A stretch of DNA of 64,000 nt from Colius striatus (GCF_028858725.1 NC_084759.1:95972362-96036361); one strand, 5' to 3'. Numbered from the stretch's first letter, positions 23,401 to 38,400 are shown. The notes: generated by a model not told the origin, from the sequence alone. A program made the numbers and translations.

Positions 23401-26400
23401 ATATTTGATTAGACTTTTAGTGACTTCTAAAAAAATACTGTTCTCTCTCTTATGTGGACCACAAAAATACCACACAGACTATGGAAAGCACACTGACAGC
23501 AAAGCTCTATGCAGCTGATCTCTGTGTGTACTTAACTGGAGTTAAGTGTGGGCAGATCAGCTTTTGGAGAATACTGTGATGGTCTCTGCACAGCTTTGTC
23601 ACCTGTGAGGTGAATAATTCTGAAGTTATACCATAGCAGTCGTTGTAGCAGATGGTAAAGGTAATGTAGAGAGAGACACATGTGTAAAGCTGCATTACCT
23701 GTAGCAAATATGTCCCATTCTCTTGATATGCACCTTCTAAATACTTGTAAGTATTAATGAGATCCCCCCTCAGTCTCCTCCAGGCTGAACAGCCCCATTT
23801 CCCACAGCCTTTCCTCATAAGGAAGATACTGCAGTCCCCTGATCATCGTGGTGGCCCTGCGCTGGACTCTGTCCAGAAGTTCTCTGTCCCTCTTGAGCTG
23901 AGGAGCCCAGAACTGGACACAAGACTCCAGATGAGGCCTTACCAGGGCAGTGTAGAGAGGGAGAAGAATCTCTCTTGACCTGCTGGCGTCACTCTTCTTG
24001 ATGCATCCCAGGATGCCATTGGCCTTCTTGGCCATAAGGGCACATTGGTGGCTCATGTTTAATTTCTTATCAACCAGGACTCCCAGGTTTCTCTCTCCAG
24101 AGCTGCTCTTCAGCAGCTCAATCCCCAGCCTGTCCTGGTGCATGGGGTTGTTCCTTCCCAGATGCAGGACTCTACACTTGTCCTTGTTGAACCTCAGGAG
24201 GTTCCTCTCTGCCCAACTCTCAAGCCAGTCGAGATCCTGCTGAGTGGCAGCACAGCCTTCTGCGGAATCAGCCAGTCCTCCCAGTTCGGTGTCATCAGAG
24301 AACTTGCTGCAGGTATACTCTGTCCCTTCATCCAGGTCATTGATGAAGATATTGAACAAAACTGGCCCCAGAACCAATCCCTGTGGAACTCCACTGGCTA
24401 CAGGCCTCCAACTCACTTCTGTGCCATTGATCACCACCCTCTGGGCTCTGTCATTCAGACATCTCTTGATCCACCTCACTGTCCACTCCTCCAAGCCACA
24501 CTGCCTGAGCTTTCCTATGAGGATGTTGTGGGAGACAGTGTCAAAAGCCTTGCTGAAGTCAAGATGTATGACATCCACTGCTCTCTCTTTATCTAGCCAG
24601 CCAGTTTTCATAGAAGGCTTTCAGATTGGTTAAGCAGGATTTCCCCTTAGTGAATTTGTATTGAGTCTCCCTGATAACCGTCTTTTCCTTCACATGTTTA
24701 GTGACTACATTCAGGATGAGTTGTTCCATCACCTTTCCAGGGATGGAGGTCAGGCTGAATGGCCTGTAGTTTCTCAGGTCCTCCTTCTTGCCCTTTTTGA
24801 AGAATGGAGTGACATTGGCCTTCCTCCAGTCCTCAGGCACCTCACCAGTCCTCCATGGTCATTTAAAAATGATGGAGAGAGGCTTAGCAATGTCACCCAG
24901 CTCCCTCAGCATTTGTGGATGCATCCCGTCAGGTCCCATGGATTTGCAGGTGTCCAGCTTGCCCAACAAGTCTCTGACATCATCCTCATCCACCAAGGGA
25001 AAGTCTTCTGTTCTTCCCTAGGGTCGGCCTTGGCAGTGAAGACTGAGACAAAGAAGGCATTCAGTAGTTCTACCTTCTCTGCATCCTCCGTCACCAGGAC
25101 ACCCTCTGTGTTCATCAGCAGATTCACATTCTCCCTTATCTTCCTTTTACTGCTGATGTATTTGAAAAAGCCCTTCTTCTTTTTCTTTACTTCCTTTGCC
25201 AGCTTTCATTCCAAAAGGGCTTTGGCCTCCTTGGTTTTGTTCCTGTATACTCTGGCAATGTTCCTATACTCTTCCCAAGCAGCCAGGCCCTTTTTCCACC
25301 TTACGTAGATTTATTTCTTCTCCTTGAGTAGTTCCAGTAGTTCCTTTTTCATCCATGTAGGCCTTTTGCTTCTCTTTCCTGATTTTCTGTTTGTGGGGAT
25401 ACACTAATCTTGGGTTTGCAGAAAGTGGTGCTTGAAGATCGACCAGCTTGCTTGGGCATTCCTACCGTCAAGAATCCTGCCCCATGGGATTCTTTCAAGC
25501 AGGTTTTTGAAGAGGCCAAAGTCAGCTCACCTGAAGTCCACGGCTACAACCTGGCTTGGTGTCCTGCTTTTTCCACGGAGGATCTTGAACTCTACCATCA
25601 ACATAACAAATATATATAGATATAGATATAGATATAGATATAAACATATTAACATAGAAATGTTAAGATTTGTTAATGGACTTAAACTATAGACCAAAAT
25701 AGAGAATTTATCCATCCTCTTTACTTCCTGTAGGCCACAGGTTTTCAGAGTTGTCAAGACTGATAGGTGAGATTTTTTTATTGCCATGCTTCAGCAATAG
25801 CTTGTGCCAGGGGCAGCTGTTAGACTGTCCCCTCTGAGGGCTGGATTCCAGTCTTAGGTTGACCAAACATAATTACAGATATGGAGGTCTCATGGTATGA
25901 AGATTTGTGGATTGCCAGCTTATTTCATGATGGTGGTTTGAAACCCTAAATTATTAGTGTTACTGAAATCTCACAAAAACATACCAAAATAAAGTTGATT
26001 GTATTGCTTTCAAATCTCAGGTATTGTCACTGAAAAGGGCCTCCGGGAGGAGGTCCCTCGTGTTCTGCAGCACCATATACTGAAAGTGGCTTTGGAACTT
26101 CCTGCAAATAAATTTGCCTGGTTCAGAGTACAGGTAAGAGACTTTAAGACTGTTTCCTTGGCCTGTTGTCCTCAGATCCTTACATCTGCCTGGTTTTAGA
26201 CTAGTCCCAATCTAGCCATATTAAGAGATGATCCTTTTATAAAACCAGTAGGAATTACAGTCTTAGCATTAATACAGAATCCCTTCTAAGCTGAAAAGTT
26301 TTTCTACAAGGACATATTTTTTTTGCCTCCCTGCAAAGGCTGGACAAGATTCCTTCTTGTCTTTGGAGAGAGGCATGAGTGAGAATTTGCTGGTTTATCA

Positions 26401-29400
26401 CTTGTCTGGAAAACCTGATATTCCAGACCAAGGAAATGACCTATGTGGGAGCCATCCCACAGTTCACAGGGAAGATTCTGATGTGTTAAGGCTGTCTCTC
26501 CTCTCTGTAATTTCTGGAAACCTTTGGGGCACTTGCTCTCTTATTTACTGCAGCCTTGTAAAATAAGAGAGCCTGCTTTTGATATCTGGAGAAAGGAGTG
26601 GGCATAGCTTTGAGAGGAAGCAGAGAGACCCATGGGTGATGTGACTGTGACCCTGCCTTGTATGAGATGTTCTGTCCTCTGCAGTTTGGGGGCCATAAAG
26701 GAAAAATGAGGAGAGCAAGTGGAGGAAAACATGGAAATGGGCAAAGACACTAAAGTATTTGCTTGTGGCTTTGCGCTTCCAGCATAGACAGGTTTTAACT
26801 GAAAGGATAAAAGCCAAATCTGGCAATACTACAGACATCAAATGCAACTCAGTGAGAAAACCAGGGAAGGTGACTGAAAGATTATCATTTGATGTTCAGA
26901 CTGTGTTCAGTATACCTATGACTGACATTGTTTTCCCGATCTCTGGGAATCAGTATTTTAAAAGATTATATTTCTTATTCAGACAATACTTGTAGGAAGT
27001 CTGAATTCCTGGGAATAACAAAAACAGAAGTAGAATGAATAATTGGGGAGGAAAATGGCTGTACCTTGGACACTTGTATTACTTGATGCTTCTGTTACTC
27101 TCCTTCACTTTCCAAAACATTGTATTCATCTTCTTGGCCTACTGAATGCAAAGCAGTATGAATGATCTCATTCATTTTTGGCCTTGGTATTTTGGGCAGA
27201 TCTATAAAATAATATACTTTTATGATGTAACTGCTTTAGTACAACACAATCCTGCACAGTATTGCTGTTCCAGGGGAAATTGAACATCTTTTTCTTATAG
27301 GATGTCTCTGAGACAGAGAAGGCATCGAGTGAAAAATCAGTATTCTATTTACTGATGAAAATGTTTGTTACAAGTAACCATTCTCATCTGAAAATTTCAA
27401 CCAAAAAACTGATCATCAAGGTAAGCATTTGATCTGTAACATCAGGATAGTCATTATATCCCAGTGGTTTGAAATTTCAGGATTGTAAGTTGTTTTTTTC
27501 TTAAAGCAGATAATGCACCTTTACTGCATAATTGTGTTGCCAACAGTCTTCTTTCCTGACTGTTTTCTCTGACTGTTGTTGGAATTTGCTGTCAGATAAC
27601 TACCTATTAGCTAACTAGAAAAGAAATGCTGTCATCTGAATTTACTGCAACAGTTTATGAAATAGTAAGGAAAGTGTCTTTAATGTTTGCCCGCCCTCCT
27701 AGGATAAATTAGTTCCAATACTGTAATACATCATAGTTTGTACCTGCAAAGGTCTTGACATTGATCAAGAAGAGGTTACTTCTGGTTTTTCTTTTTATCC
27801 TCATTTATTGAATCTGTACTTCATCACTCTAGCCTTCCTAAAGCCTTAGCTAGTTTGCTCTGGCCTTGCAAAATAGTCCTGGTTTTGACAGTCTGATGCA
27901 AGGAGCACTTTTGTCTTAAAAATGAATTTAAATCTCCTTTAATGCGTTCAAGTAAGTTAGCCGACTCTTCAGAAGTATTGAGCAACTGTAACTCTCATAA
28001 AGGCACTAGTGGCTGTTGTTCTCAATATCTTTTTAAAACTGTGCATCTTTTAGTTATATAAGTAGAGGCAGAGATCTACATTAAAAACAAACCCAACCAA
28101 ACAACTATCCCTGACAACAGAAAATCCCAAAAGCTGTTCTAAGCTTTGAATGGGGCTCCTTGTGCAGTTCCCCATAGTAATAGTGGCATACAAGTTTGTA
28201 TAAAGCTTTGTGGTTTTAATTTCTGTGTTTAGCTTCAATCACAGGGTGCAACTATAATGTTCAATCCACTAAACCAAAGTTACAATGATTGAATTAGGTT
28301 TTAGTTGTCCTTGATATCTACAAAGGATAAAAGTCAAGTTAACTTTGTCTCACAGTAATAAATATCTCAATCGAAAGCTACCCAGTAGAGGTTTTCTAGT
28401 GTATTGGGATTCTTTTGCTGAGTGGAGTCGTGGGATGCCTGACTCATTCTTGTTTCCTCTTTTAGATTCAGTCCATTTTATTTTCTTTGAAGAGAGTACA
28501 GGAGCAGTAAAGTTAGGGCAGTTATGTCAGCAGAAAGGCTGCTAAGAATAGATGTTAATGAGTGTGTTTTGCTTATTTTTCTACACAGTGTCATATAATC
28601 GGAAGGCATGTTTTGGGATTTCACATTCTGTTCCTGCCTGTTTTCATGACAGCTGCAAGTGTATTTCTATTTCAAGACCCTGCCAAAAATAGTTAATTAT
28701 TTTAAAGTGAATGCTTTTTTTCTTTTTCCTTTCTTTAAATGAATTACCCTGTCAGATTTGTTATTTTGTCTTTGTTATTTGCATAGCTGCTGGTGGTGTT
28801 GTACACAGAGCAAATGTACAGCAAATGAGCTGTGATAGCTTCCTTTGTATTTTGGGTGTGAGGAGAAACAAAGGCACAGATTCCTCCCACATAATTACAG
28901 TCATTTAAGGTAGGTGCCAGAGTTAGAAAGCTGGTCAAGTTTTCTTGTGTTGAGAGTGAGGGGCAAGAGAGTTCTGACATTGTGCAGTTCAAATCACGTG
29001 TCCTATGGATTGTCCTTCAGGCAACCATTCTTCCTTCTCCTCTTCTCCTTCCTTTTTTACAGAAAAGCATAGGATCTCCAAGTTCCTAATTTAAGTGCCT
29101 CAGATAAGGGCCTGAATTTAGAGAGCATGAAAGTGGGGAAAAAAAATCTAAATATGTTAATGTCTGTTACTTGGTTATGGTAAAATTGTGTCTACCTCAC
29201 TTCCCACAGCAACCATGAGTATGCCTACACTTCTCTCTGGACCTTGCTGTGGTCACAACCCACTGTTTGACTGTTTACCCATCTGCCCAACTCTTTTAAG
29301 CATGAGTAGTCTGATTTAGGCTTAATTTAGCATGTTTTTTTCTTTTTATTACATCATCAGTTTTCAAAAGCCTTCCACAGGCTGTTTTTAAGGGTATGAC

Positions 29401-32400
29401 ACTTTTTTTTTTTTTCTTGCTGCAATGATATAAAGATTTACAACCCTCTTAAAGCAGTGTAGCCTGCTTCTCTGAAATTATAAAAATAAGATTTACGGAG
29501 GTGGAAGGAATGGATTTTCTGTTTCCAGGCAACTTTGACCTTGGTAGGGTTTGTGCTGGCTGACTACTGGCAACAGAAGGACTCGACATGGTTGGACTGA
29601 AAGGCGTATTAGCCTTTATCATGGCACTTACCTTTGTGCCTAAGGGGGACAGTCCCTGCCAATGTATGAGACAGTGTTGTAGTATGCCCTGTTTCAGGGG
29701 AAATATCTGGTGTTTCAGCACATGATGGGACAGGGGACACGCTAGCTCTGTTGAAGCTGTCTGACAAAAAAGACTTTTTGCAGGCTGGCACCAGCAAGAT
29801 GAATTGGCCCTGGATGTGCCTGTGTGATGTAATTGTCTCTCTTCCTCCGTATCCTTGCACCGTAGGCCTTGAGTGATGAAGCAGCAGCTGCAGTGATCAG
29901 CACTGCAGGTAGCTCGATGACCTCTGGTTCTGGTGCACACTGCCCCAGCACATGCTTGGGTCTTGTGTTCTGAGTACTTGGAGAAGTGTTGTAATCCAAA
30001 TGCATGGGCGTGAACATTCACAGTGAGATGACTGTATGCTCACTGGCCAGTCTGGTCAATGTTTGCACCATATTTGAATGGGAGCATATGGTTCTACTCT
30101 ATACACATGGTCACTGTGAGGGCAAGAGCAAGTGGAGATGTACTGGGTTTCTGCTGGGGACAGCAGGTGAGATGAGGAGAGTCTCTGAGAAGGCATAAGC
30201 AGAAAAAAGTTGCTCTTAGATGATTTTCTCAGTTGTGAGAGAGTAAGCCATGTTTTGCCTCTTACCTTGGTCATTCTTAAAGCCTTCCTTTTTCTGCTCC
30301 AGGGCTGCTGCTTGCCCTTTATCTGCACTGTTCACTGTGTCTGGCAGAGCAAAGCTCGGTGGGTTTCATTCCTCAGCTGTAACATAAGTCATGCTTCACC
30401 TCTTACTGCTCACAGCTGAGAGAGCAGTTAAACAACAGCCCTGATGAAGCAACTAGGCCTTAGTTGTAGTTGCACTAAGCCCAGTTGATACAGTCTGGGG
30501 AAATTTTGTTGTAAAAAAACCATTCAGTTTTACTCTCCATTATGCAGTTAGAGTGGGCCTAGTGAGTGGTAGTAAGGCCTCATGAACTGATGGGGTAAGA
30601 AAAGAATAACTGATACTTCTTTTCATCAACCTGATCTTTTTTTTTTCTTTCCAAGAAGAAGAAAACATGAAGCTGCTGTACAAAAAAAAAGTATACTTTT
30701 AAATTTTTTCGGTTTTGTACTGTAGTTGTTTTGGTTTTTTACACTCCTCCCACCTCCCCTTGGTCTTCTGGACAGGTTTTACGTGACAGCGGAGTATTTG
30801 AGTACACGTGGAAGGAACTTTCAGTTTGGCTGGAACACTTGGATAATATAAAAGAAGACAAAAAGGAAGCAGTGATTCAATTTTTGGAAAGGGTAACAAC
30901 TGTTCAAATTAGCTGGATAAACAATGCCAAGAATAGTATTAATGGAAACTAATTATTTTGTAGCTGTTGTTGAGAAACCTGTCGAAGATCAGTGAATGAA
31001 TTCTGAGAAAAACAGTGTTTGTAGTTCTTCATACAGAGCTGCCATCTTTCTTGTCTTGGGTGGGAGAACGGGGAAATGATTTGAAAGAAAATTGAATCCA
31101 GAAAGATAAGTTGTTATTACAGCATTGTTGATGTAAGGATAGAGAGTTGTGTGTGGGGGGTAGCACTTAGCTTCCTTTTATCTTTTTGTGGCAATACCTG
31201 TCAAAGTTATCAGACATAAGTAAATTGTAGTCTCTTATGTGAAAAGTTGGCATTTCCTGTTTACTTTTCAGGATGTGAAATACCCAGTGCTTCCATTTCA
31301 CTGCAGTTTGCTGAGGGACTTGGTCTGAGTAGAACTTTAGGAGTAACATTGTGGATGACATTTATTTTTCCATCAGACCGGGCGTCCTATATACAGCAGT
31401 AACATAGGCAATTTCCTGCAGAAGTATCTGGAAGTTGTCCTCCTAAAATGATTTTGTTGGAAGTTGTCCTTCCAAACATTTTTAGCACATGATCTTCATA
31501 ACAAGATATGGTCCCCGTAGACTTTATAGCCTGTGCATTTATGTTTCTTGACCTTCATTAACAGATCCTGTTGAAACTGGTGACAAACCCCTATCCGTAT
31601 ACAGATAAAGCAGCAGACGTTGTTCAGGAAGCCAGTATGCTCCAAGTTAATGTGCTTAAACAAGACTCTGATAATGTCAGCATCCCCATCTCTCACATTG
31701 ACGGTATGTGGTGATTCGCTCAACAACAGAGAATTCTAAGAGTTTGTACTAAATTTTCTAGCCTTAATTTGCAAACTGACTGATAACTCTAGAAATCCTG
31801 CTTAAGTAAGCAAGCCTTTGGTTTTATTATGTATCAGAAATCTGAACTGCAGTTACCACTTTACCCTCAAAAGTAATTTCTGATGCAGTTATGCTCTTTT
31901 TAACAGGATTTTAAATCTCTCTTCAAGCTCCTGCAGCAGCATTTTCTAACTAAAATGAAAACTATTACAGTTCCTTTCACTGGGCTGCTCATATCTCTTG
32001 ATCCAGGAGGAAAGGGCTGAAGTGCTCAGAGAGTTTTTTTACTCCCAGGCACACAGTTACAGAGTTTTGCTGCTCTTGCTTTCTGGGACTAGTCCCAGCC
32101 CTACTACAAAGAAACTCAAAATTCTGCAAATATACACATTTGGACAACTTACCATGTACTTGCTGTTCTGCTGTCCGTGTCTAAAAGAGATAATTGAGGT
32201 CGTTTAACACTGTGTACCAGATGGATCAGTTGCCTTGAGTTGACTGTGTTACAGAGATGTAGTGCCAGCCACAGAATTTGTGGTATCTTCATCCTATGTT
32301 AAAGCTATCTTTGACTTTACAAAACCAAGATTTGGTTCTCTGGTCATGTAGAGCTGAGAAGCTCTTCGAGGACTGCTCAGGATGTTCTTTTAACGGGGAA

Positions 32401-35400
32401 GTGGCTGCTTCCTTTGTACTTTCCCATACACATTTCCTGTTACTGTTATGATCTGAGAGTCCTTACGTACTGCCATCATGATAGCAGTAGGTGATGCATC
32501 TCCGTTATGTCTGTCAACTGGGCAGCAGTGTTGAAAGGCAAAATGTATAGTTAAGCACACGTTAAGAGATAGTGATTTTTACAGTTGCACTTATGGTGAC
32601 ATTGTCAGACAAATGTGACTTTCATTGGGGTTTTTTTCTGCTTTGGGAATTTGGAAGCTGCCTTGTATTCCTGAAGTGTTGGATTCTACATCTGTTGTTT
32701 GCTAGTTAGACTGACTACTCCGCTTACATTTTTTCTTCACTTAATAGATGTCCTGGATATGGTGGATGTCCTAATTGAGGGCAGTGATGGCTTAGATGAA
32801 GAAATTGGGTTCACTTTAAATGAAGACATGGTTATCCAGACGTTTCCATTCAGTGCTGTTGTCCCTGCTGCATTAGAAGCCAGGAATAATCTGTTGCTTC
32901 AGACTGAAAATGGAACAGGTACAGAATTTCCTTGTTTCTATGTATCATCTGTGCTCGTGGAATGGAAGTTGGGATCATTTTTACCCAATGATCTCCTCGA
33001 GGCATTTTACTGTCTTTGTTGCTAACAGAAGGAGGTGCAAATCAATGATGTTCTCTATTCAAGAGAGACATTAAATTTTATGGGGTGCTTGTGTCCTTTT
33101 TCCCTGACCCTAAAGAAGCTCAACTCGCTCTTGTTTGCTGGAGTAGGGACAACAGATTGAAATGCAGGCATTCTATAAACTGCCGTTTGACTCTAAGGAG
33201 CTCATGCTATGGGAAAACCAAGTTGCCCAAGTTAAAAAAAAGGAGCCCTCCTTTCGCCTAGAATGACCCCAGCCTCTGAGCACAGTATAGCAGAGACTGA
33301 GAAGCAGTGCAGAGACAATGTCCCTGCATGGACAATCTTGGCCTGGAAGCAGTTGCACTTCAATAACAGTGTTTTAAGCACAGACTATGCTGATAGTGAG
33401 AGGAATGTGGTTAAAATGGCTGTAGGCAGCTCTTCCACTGAGACCCGTCAGTAGAGGGCAGAGGACTGGACTGTTGAATAGAAAATAGATGCATTTTCCT
33501 AAGAAAACCTCTTCAGAGATGAAATTCCAGGGTTGAATGTTGCAAAGATCTACCACCTCCTTGAGGAAATGACTTGGTGGAGTGAGGAGTCACGAGGGCA
33601 GCAGCTGGCCTCAGAGCAGCATGTGCCAACCCCACAGCACCTCACTAAGTCCTACGCATATTTGGCTGTTGAGTAGCAACTGACTGAAAGTCCCAGCTCT
33701 GAAAGAAAATCCCCTGTGTTTAACCAGTGCCTGTTAACTTAGATGTGTTTCCACCTGTAAAAATCAATTCTCCTCTTAGGTAGTGCTTGGCTGGGGTCCT
33801 TACATATCAAAATACAGATGAGTTTAGCACAGCACAATTTTAAGCTTGTCTGGAAAGAAACAGGCCAACCTGAGCATATATCTTAAGGTGGGGTGATTAG
33901 TTACTTCAACAAGGAATACTAGATGGCAGATTTTTCTAGTTACCTCAGTGGTAACTCAGTGCTTGTCTAGTTTATCACAAACACCTTTTAATCCTCTTCA
34001 GTACTTATCCAAATAATGCTCGTGGAAAGAGGGTTCCCCCGGTGTCTGTGCTCCTGGAGATTACTGCTGTCAACACAAGTTTCATTTTTTTAATTTGCTT
34101 TTCTAGGAGCACACATCATTGAGTATCTTGTTGCCGTTTTCACTGACCTCCTACATTCTCAGAGAGAACCCCTCGCCCTCTGCTTGATGCTCCAGCTCTA
34201 TGATAAAGATCTGCAATCCCTGAAAGTTTCTAAGTACCCTCAGCTCTACAGATTTAACCAGTACTATAAGCTCTGGATACCTCAGCAATCTCAGGAACCT
34301 GTGGTATGAAATACATGAAGTCACTTGAATGCTTGAGCCAGTGTTGCTATAAAACCTCACGGTATATAGAGGTTACATTTCCATTAGAAAATGCATTTAC
34401 ATGAAGCTAATTCTGTATCGCTGCTTAATCATGTTGGGACACAAAATTGCTCAAAGGCTTTTCTCTAATGACATAAGAGGTCGTTGTTGTGGTTGGGAGT
34501 TGAAGCCAAGGCTCAAGGGCTGTTACACAGTCACTCAGACTACAACTCCCCATAAGCCACGGTGTAGCCTAATGTGTGATGTAGCCTGAGAAGCCCTTTT
34601 ACAGTGGTTGGAGTTCCCCTAGGTATGGGTTGGGAATGCATGGACCAGCTGTGCTAGGTGGTAATGTGTTTTTGTTAGCCCAGCAGTGATCATGTGAACA
34701 CCTTGGGACACCTTTGATTAGCTCTGTGGTAGCAGGACTGTAAACTTGTGCTCCTGGAACTTCAGACCCAATTTCAGCACAGAACTAATTAAGAAACAGA
34801 GGCATCTGAAGAAACTTCTAGATTCATACTCATCTTTATTTTTCTTTCAAATTTTTTCCATTTTAAACAGTTTAAAAAATGCAAAGAGCTATGCGAAGAA
34901 CCTACTTTGGCTCTGGATTCTGTGTTTACTACTTTGCTGAAGAAAGCCTATGAGAGAGGAAGCAATATCTTACTGGAAGATGAGATCCAGACAAAATTGA
35001 GAGACTTGGCGTCCCAGCTACCAGCTGAACAGCTTTTGTTAGCAGTAAAACATGTGTTGCTATACCTGAAATCCACAGTAGAAAACTTTGGCAGTGTAAG
35101 AGCAATATTGTGATGATATTTGGAGTTGGTTTGGTTTGTTCGAATGCAGAAAGTACAGATGACTTGGCTGTTAAAACTTAAGCAGCTTTTTCCACATAGT
35201 GAGCTCTCACTGAAGCCGTACAGCAGCAGACAAACCTGCGCCTAATTTTTAAACAAATGTCTGTCCTGATGAGTCTTGGGTTTAGTTTGCATGGGTTACC
35301 TTACTGATCTGTGTGCAGTGCAAACAAACTCCAGATTTTAATCCAACTTCTGGGTCTCTATAAGAAGCCTTTCCAGAGAAAAACTGAGTGGCCCATTTTA

Positions 35401-38400
35401 GAACAAAAATTTCAGTATAGATGAAAATTTAGAAATCTTTGGCACCCTGAGACTTTTCTTAGAATCAGTTTTTTATAGAGGGTAGTGATTCCTTCCTCCA
35501 CAAAAGACTGTAATTTGGGAAGTCCTTAGTTAATTTCTGTTTCTGTTGAATAATTGTCCTTCTGCTCCCATCCTTCTCTTCTTTCAACTTCCAAGGTGTC
35601 TGTATTTTCACAGCTTAGTAAAACTTCTGGTCCTCACCTTGTTGACCTCTGTGTGGACCTGCTGAGCACCTTGTTATGCCGGGGAAATCAGATAGAGTTG
35701 GATAATCAGCAGAAACGAGAAGAGCATCAGACAGAATCAGATCTCTTTATGGACGAGGAATCTCTGATTACTGAGGAGTCTTCAAATGACAAGGTACCAA
35801 ACCCCTCCATACACAGGCCAAAAGCTCACCTCTTAATAAACTTTGATTTGATTTATTTTCTAAGGGAAGAGTCGTAAGTTCTGCTGAACCATTAATTAAA
35901 GCAGATATCTTAAATGTGAACAATTTTTCAGCACAAATTAAGTTGGTATATTGTCACTGATCACCTAAACATGGGACTGGCTAAATGTGACAGGAAACAG
36001 GGGATCTAACCAAACAGGCTTTGTAAGTGCTGTGACTTGATAATCATCTTGAGGATTTTTGGAGTTTCAGTTACAATTAAAGCATTGCAGTGTGTCTGTC
36101 ACACACTTGCTATATAAGGCCTTGAATAGGATTCTGTTGCTTTGTAGGAGCATTAGTGTAGCTTTTCGCAGGTCATTAGAAGGGCAGGGAGTAGACAGGT
36201 TGTCACACACTCTGTATTTCACACAGTTGTATTGAATGGAAATGGGTTGATGCAGAGATGCTGTTTAAGGTCTAGAAGGAGGACTTAGAACTTTGCGCAT
36301 GTGGTCCAGCAGTTACAAAACTACTGTCTGGAGATTTGACCAAGCTGCATCACTACAGTATCACCCTTGAGCTGGGACCTGAGTCAGGAGAGATCCTGAC
36401 AGAGATCACTTGCCTTTGCAAAAGGAATTCTATTCCCTAAACCTTGTGTAAAGTCTGGTTATGAAAATTATGTAGTTGGAGGAGTGAATTTTTGCCCTCC
36501 ATTCACATGTTCTGTGGATGTGTGGAGATCAGAATGGAATTGTATTAACAAACCCCAGAATATGCTTTTTTTTCATGGAAATGCACCTAAACATGTGGAG
36601 AATGTTCGTTGGAGGTGTGCCTCCCACATCATAAATGTTGGAAGAGTGCTATTTATGTGCTTGTATTTCATTAATATTTTTATCCTCTGACCACTTAATA
36701 GAAAATGTTATGTTCAGTAATTGTAATTAACAAGCTTGGCAAAATAGGTAGATATATGATTAATATTTCCCCTCCCAACTGTAATTATTCATTCAGTGAT
36801 ACTGTTACAACCCTTTGTTACAGACGCTAGAAGACACACTCATGTTGATTTTCAGACATCCTACACTGGAGAACTGGTTCCTGGCTTTAGAACAACGTTC
36901 CCTTCCTCAGCACAGTTTAAACCCTGTCACTGTGAAGCTCCTGTCGACTCACCTCAATTCTGGTGTGCTCCAGCTGTTGAAAATGGGTGCCCCGATGTTG
37001 CAGAGCATGGATAACAGACATGTGTTGTTGAAGTATTTTGAAGCTATCACAAGAAGTGTCTTGAAAGAGCTACAGGCTGTGAGGAAAGACAGAAGCCAGG
37101 TCTCTCTCAAAAAATCTCACCAGCTGGAGGCTTTGGAGGAGTTGCATACATACATGGCTGCAGCTCAGCTGCAGGAGATCACTTTAACCATGCTGCGACT
37201 TCCTGAGATGAGCTTGACTACTCAGAAATCTGAAAAATCCCCCAAAAAAGGGAAGCAATTAAGCTTCTATGGACAGATTTTGGTGCAGCTCCTCACAGCA
37301 AGCTACCAAAGGCAGCCCCAACAAGGAGAACTACTCTCCACAGAGCACATTAAAGCCTTGGGGATATTGATGTCAGCATCAGGCAGCAAAGATTTGGAGA
37401 AAGTTTTCCTTCAGGCTCTCCAAAGTGAACCAGTCTTTGCACATGCAGTCAGTGTAGAGGTGCACCTTCACTGCCTTAACCAGAGGTCAGAAACCTCTCT
37501 TGCCATTGTGAGCATGCTGATAAAACACTGTAGGACTCACTTGTTGCAGTTTGAGCTGTGGTGTCTGAACAGTGACACAGGAAAGTACCTCAGGAAAAAC
37601 ATGGAGAGCTTTCTCCCAGTCATTAACGTGTATTTGCAGTGCAGAGACCAGTACGACTTCGCCCGACCTTCTGCAGGTAAAACAATTGATTCCCGTTTGT
37701 GATTTGGGAGCCCAAATTTCCAGTGTAGTCTCTGCTGGCCTTAGTGTCTTTGATCCCCTGTGCAATAGGTAGAAGTGATAAAATTTACATGTCTAACTTC
37801 TGATGATTCTTTTATAAGTACCTCTGCAGCATAAAAGGTAAAGGACCCAATAGCAGGCTGTTAGACAGAGGCCAAGTACTCTTACAGTTGCTGTTGCACA
37901 GTTTTCTCTTTTGAAGCCCTTATTTAATACTTTGTGCATGTGAAAATCTGTCTACATGCTTCTCTTGGTTTTATATAGGAGGTAAAACCTTTTTCTTGGG
38001 CATAGATAGAACACTGTCTGGTGAGTGGAATGCCCGTAGGCATATGGTTTTGCAGAATACAAGCTTTCACTTTTACGAGTGTAAGAGTCCAAAACTTTCT
38101 TCTGAAATAAATCTCCAAATAAAACTTCCTCCAGTAATGCCTTCCTAAGCTGTCAGTCCAAAAGTTTCAAAACCAACAGCAGCATTAAATTGACTGTTAA
38201 ATTTTCTACCAGCAAAACAACCAGTTGGGATTCAACTTGACAGAACAGAATCACCTCAGTTTTATTTCTTATTGCATAGAATTGTAAATAGCAACAGAAA
38301 CAGGCTTGACTGTAGCTGTCGGTGGAGAAGGATGGCTCTACCTAGGAGAAGCTCAAGTAGTGAGAAGACCTTGTAGGTACACAGGAAAGTAGAGAGTGGT

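Noticed and set aside
23757..25308. Several plus-strand frames of 70-215 codons over the intron 13 CR1
   Set aside because: They are antisense shadows of the CR1 reverse-transcriptase region; the coding strand is minus, as shown by [10 protein letters not shown] and FSDD.
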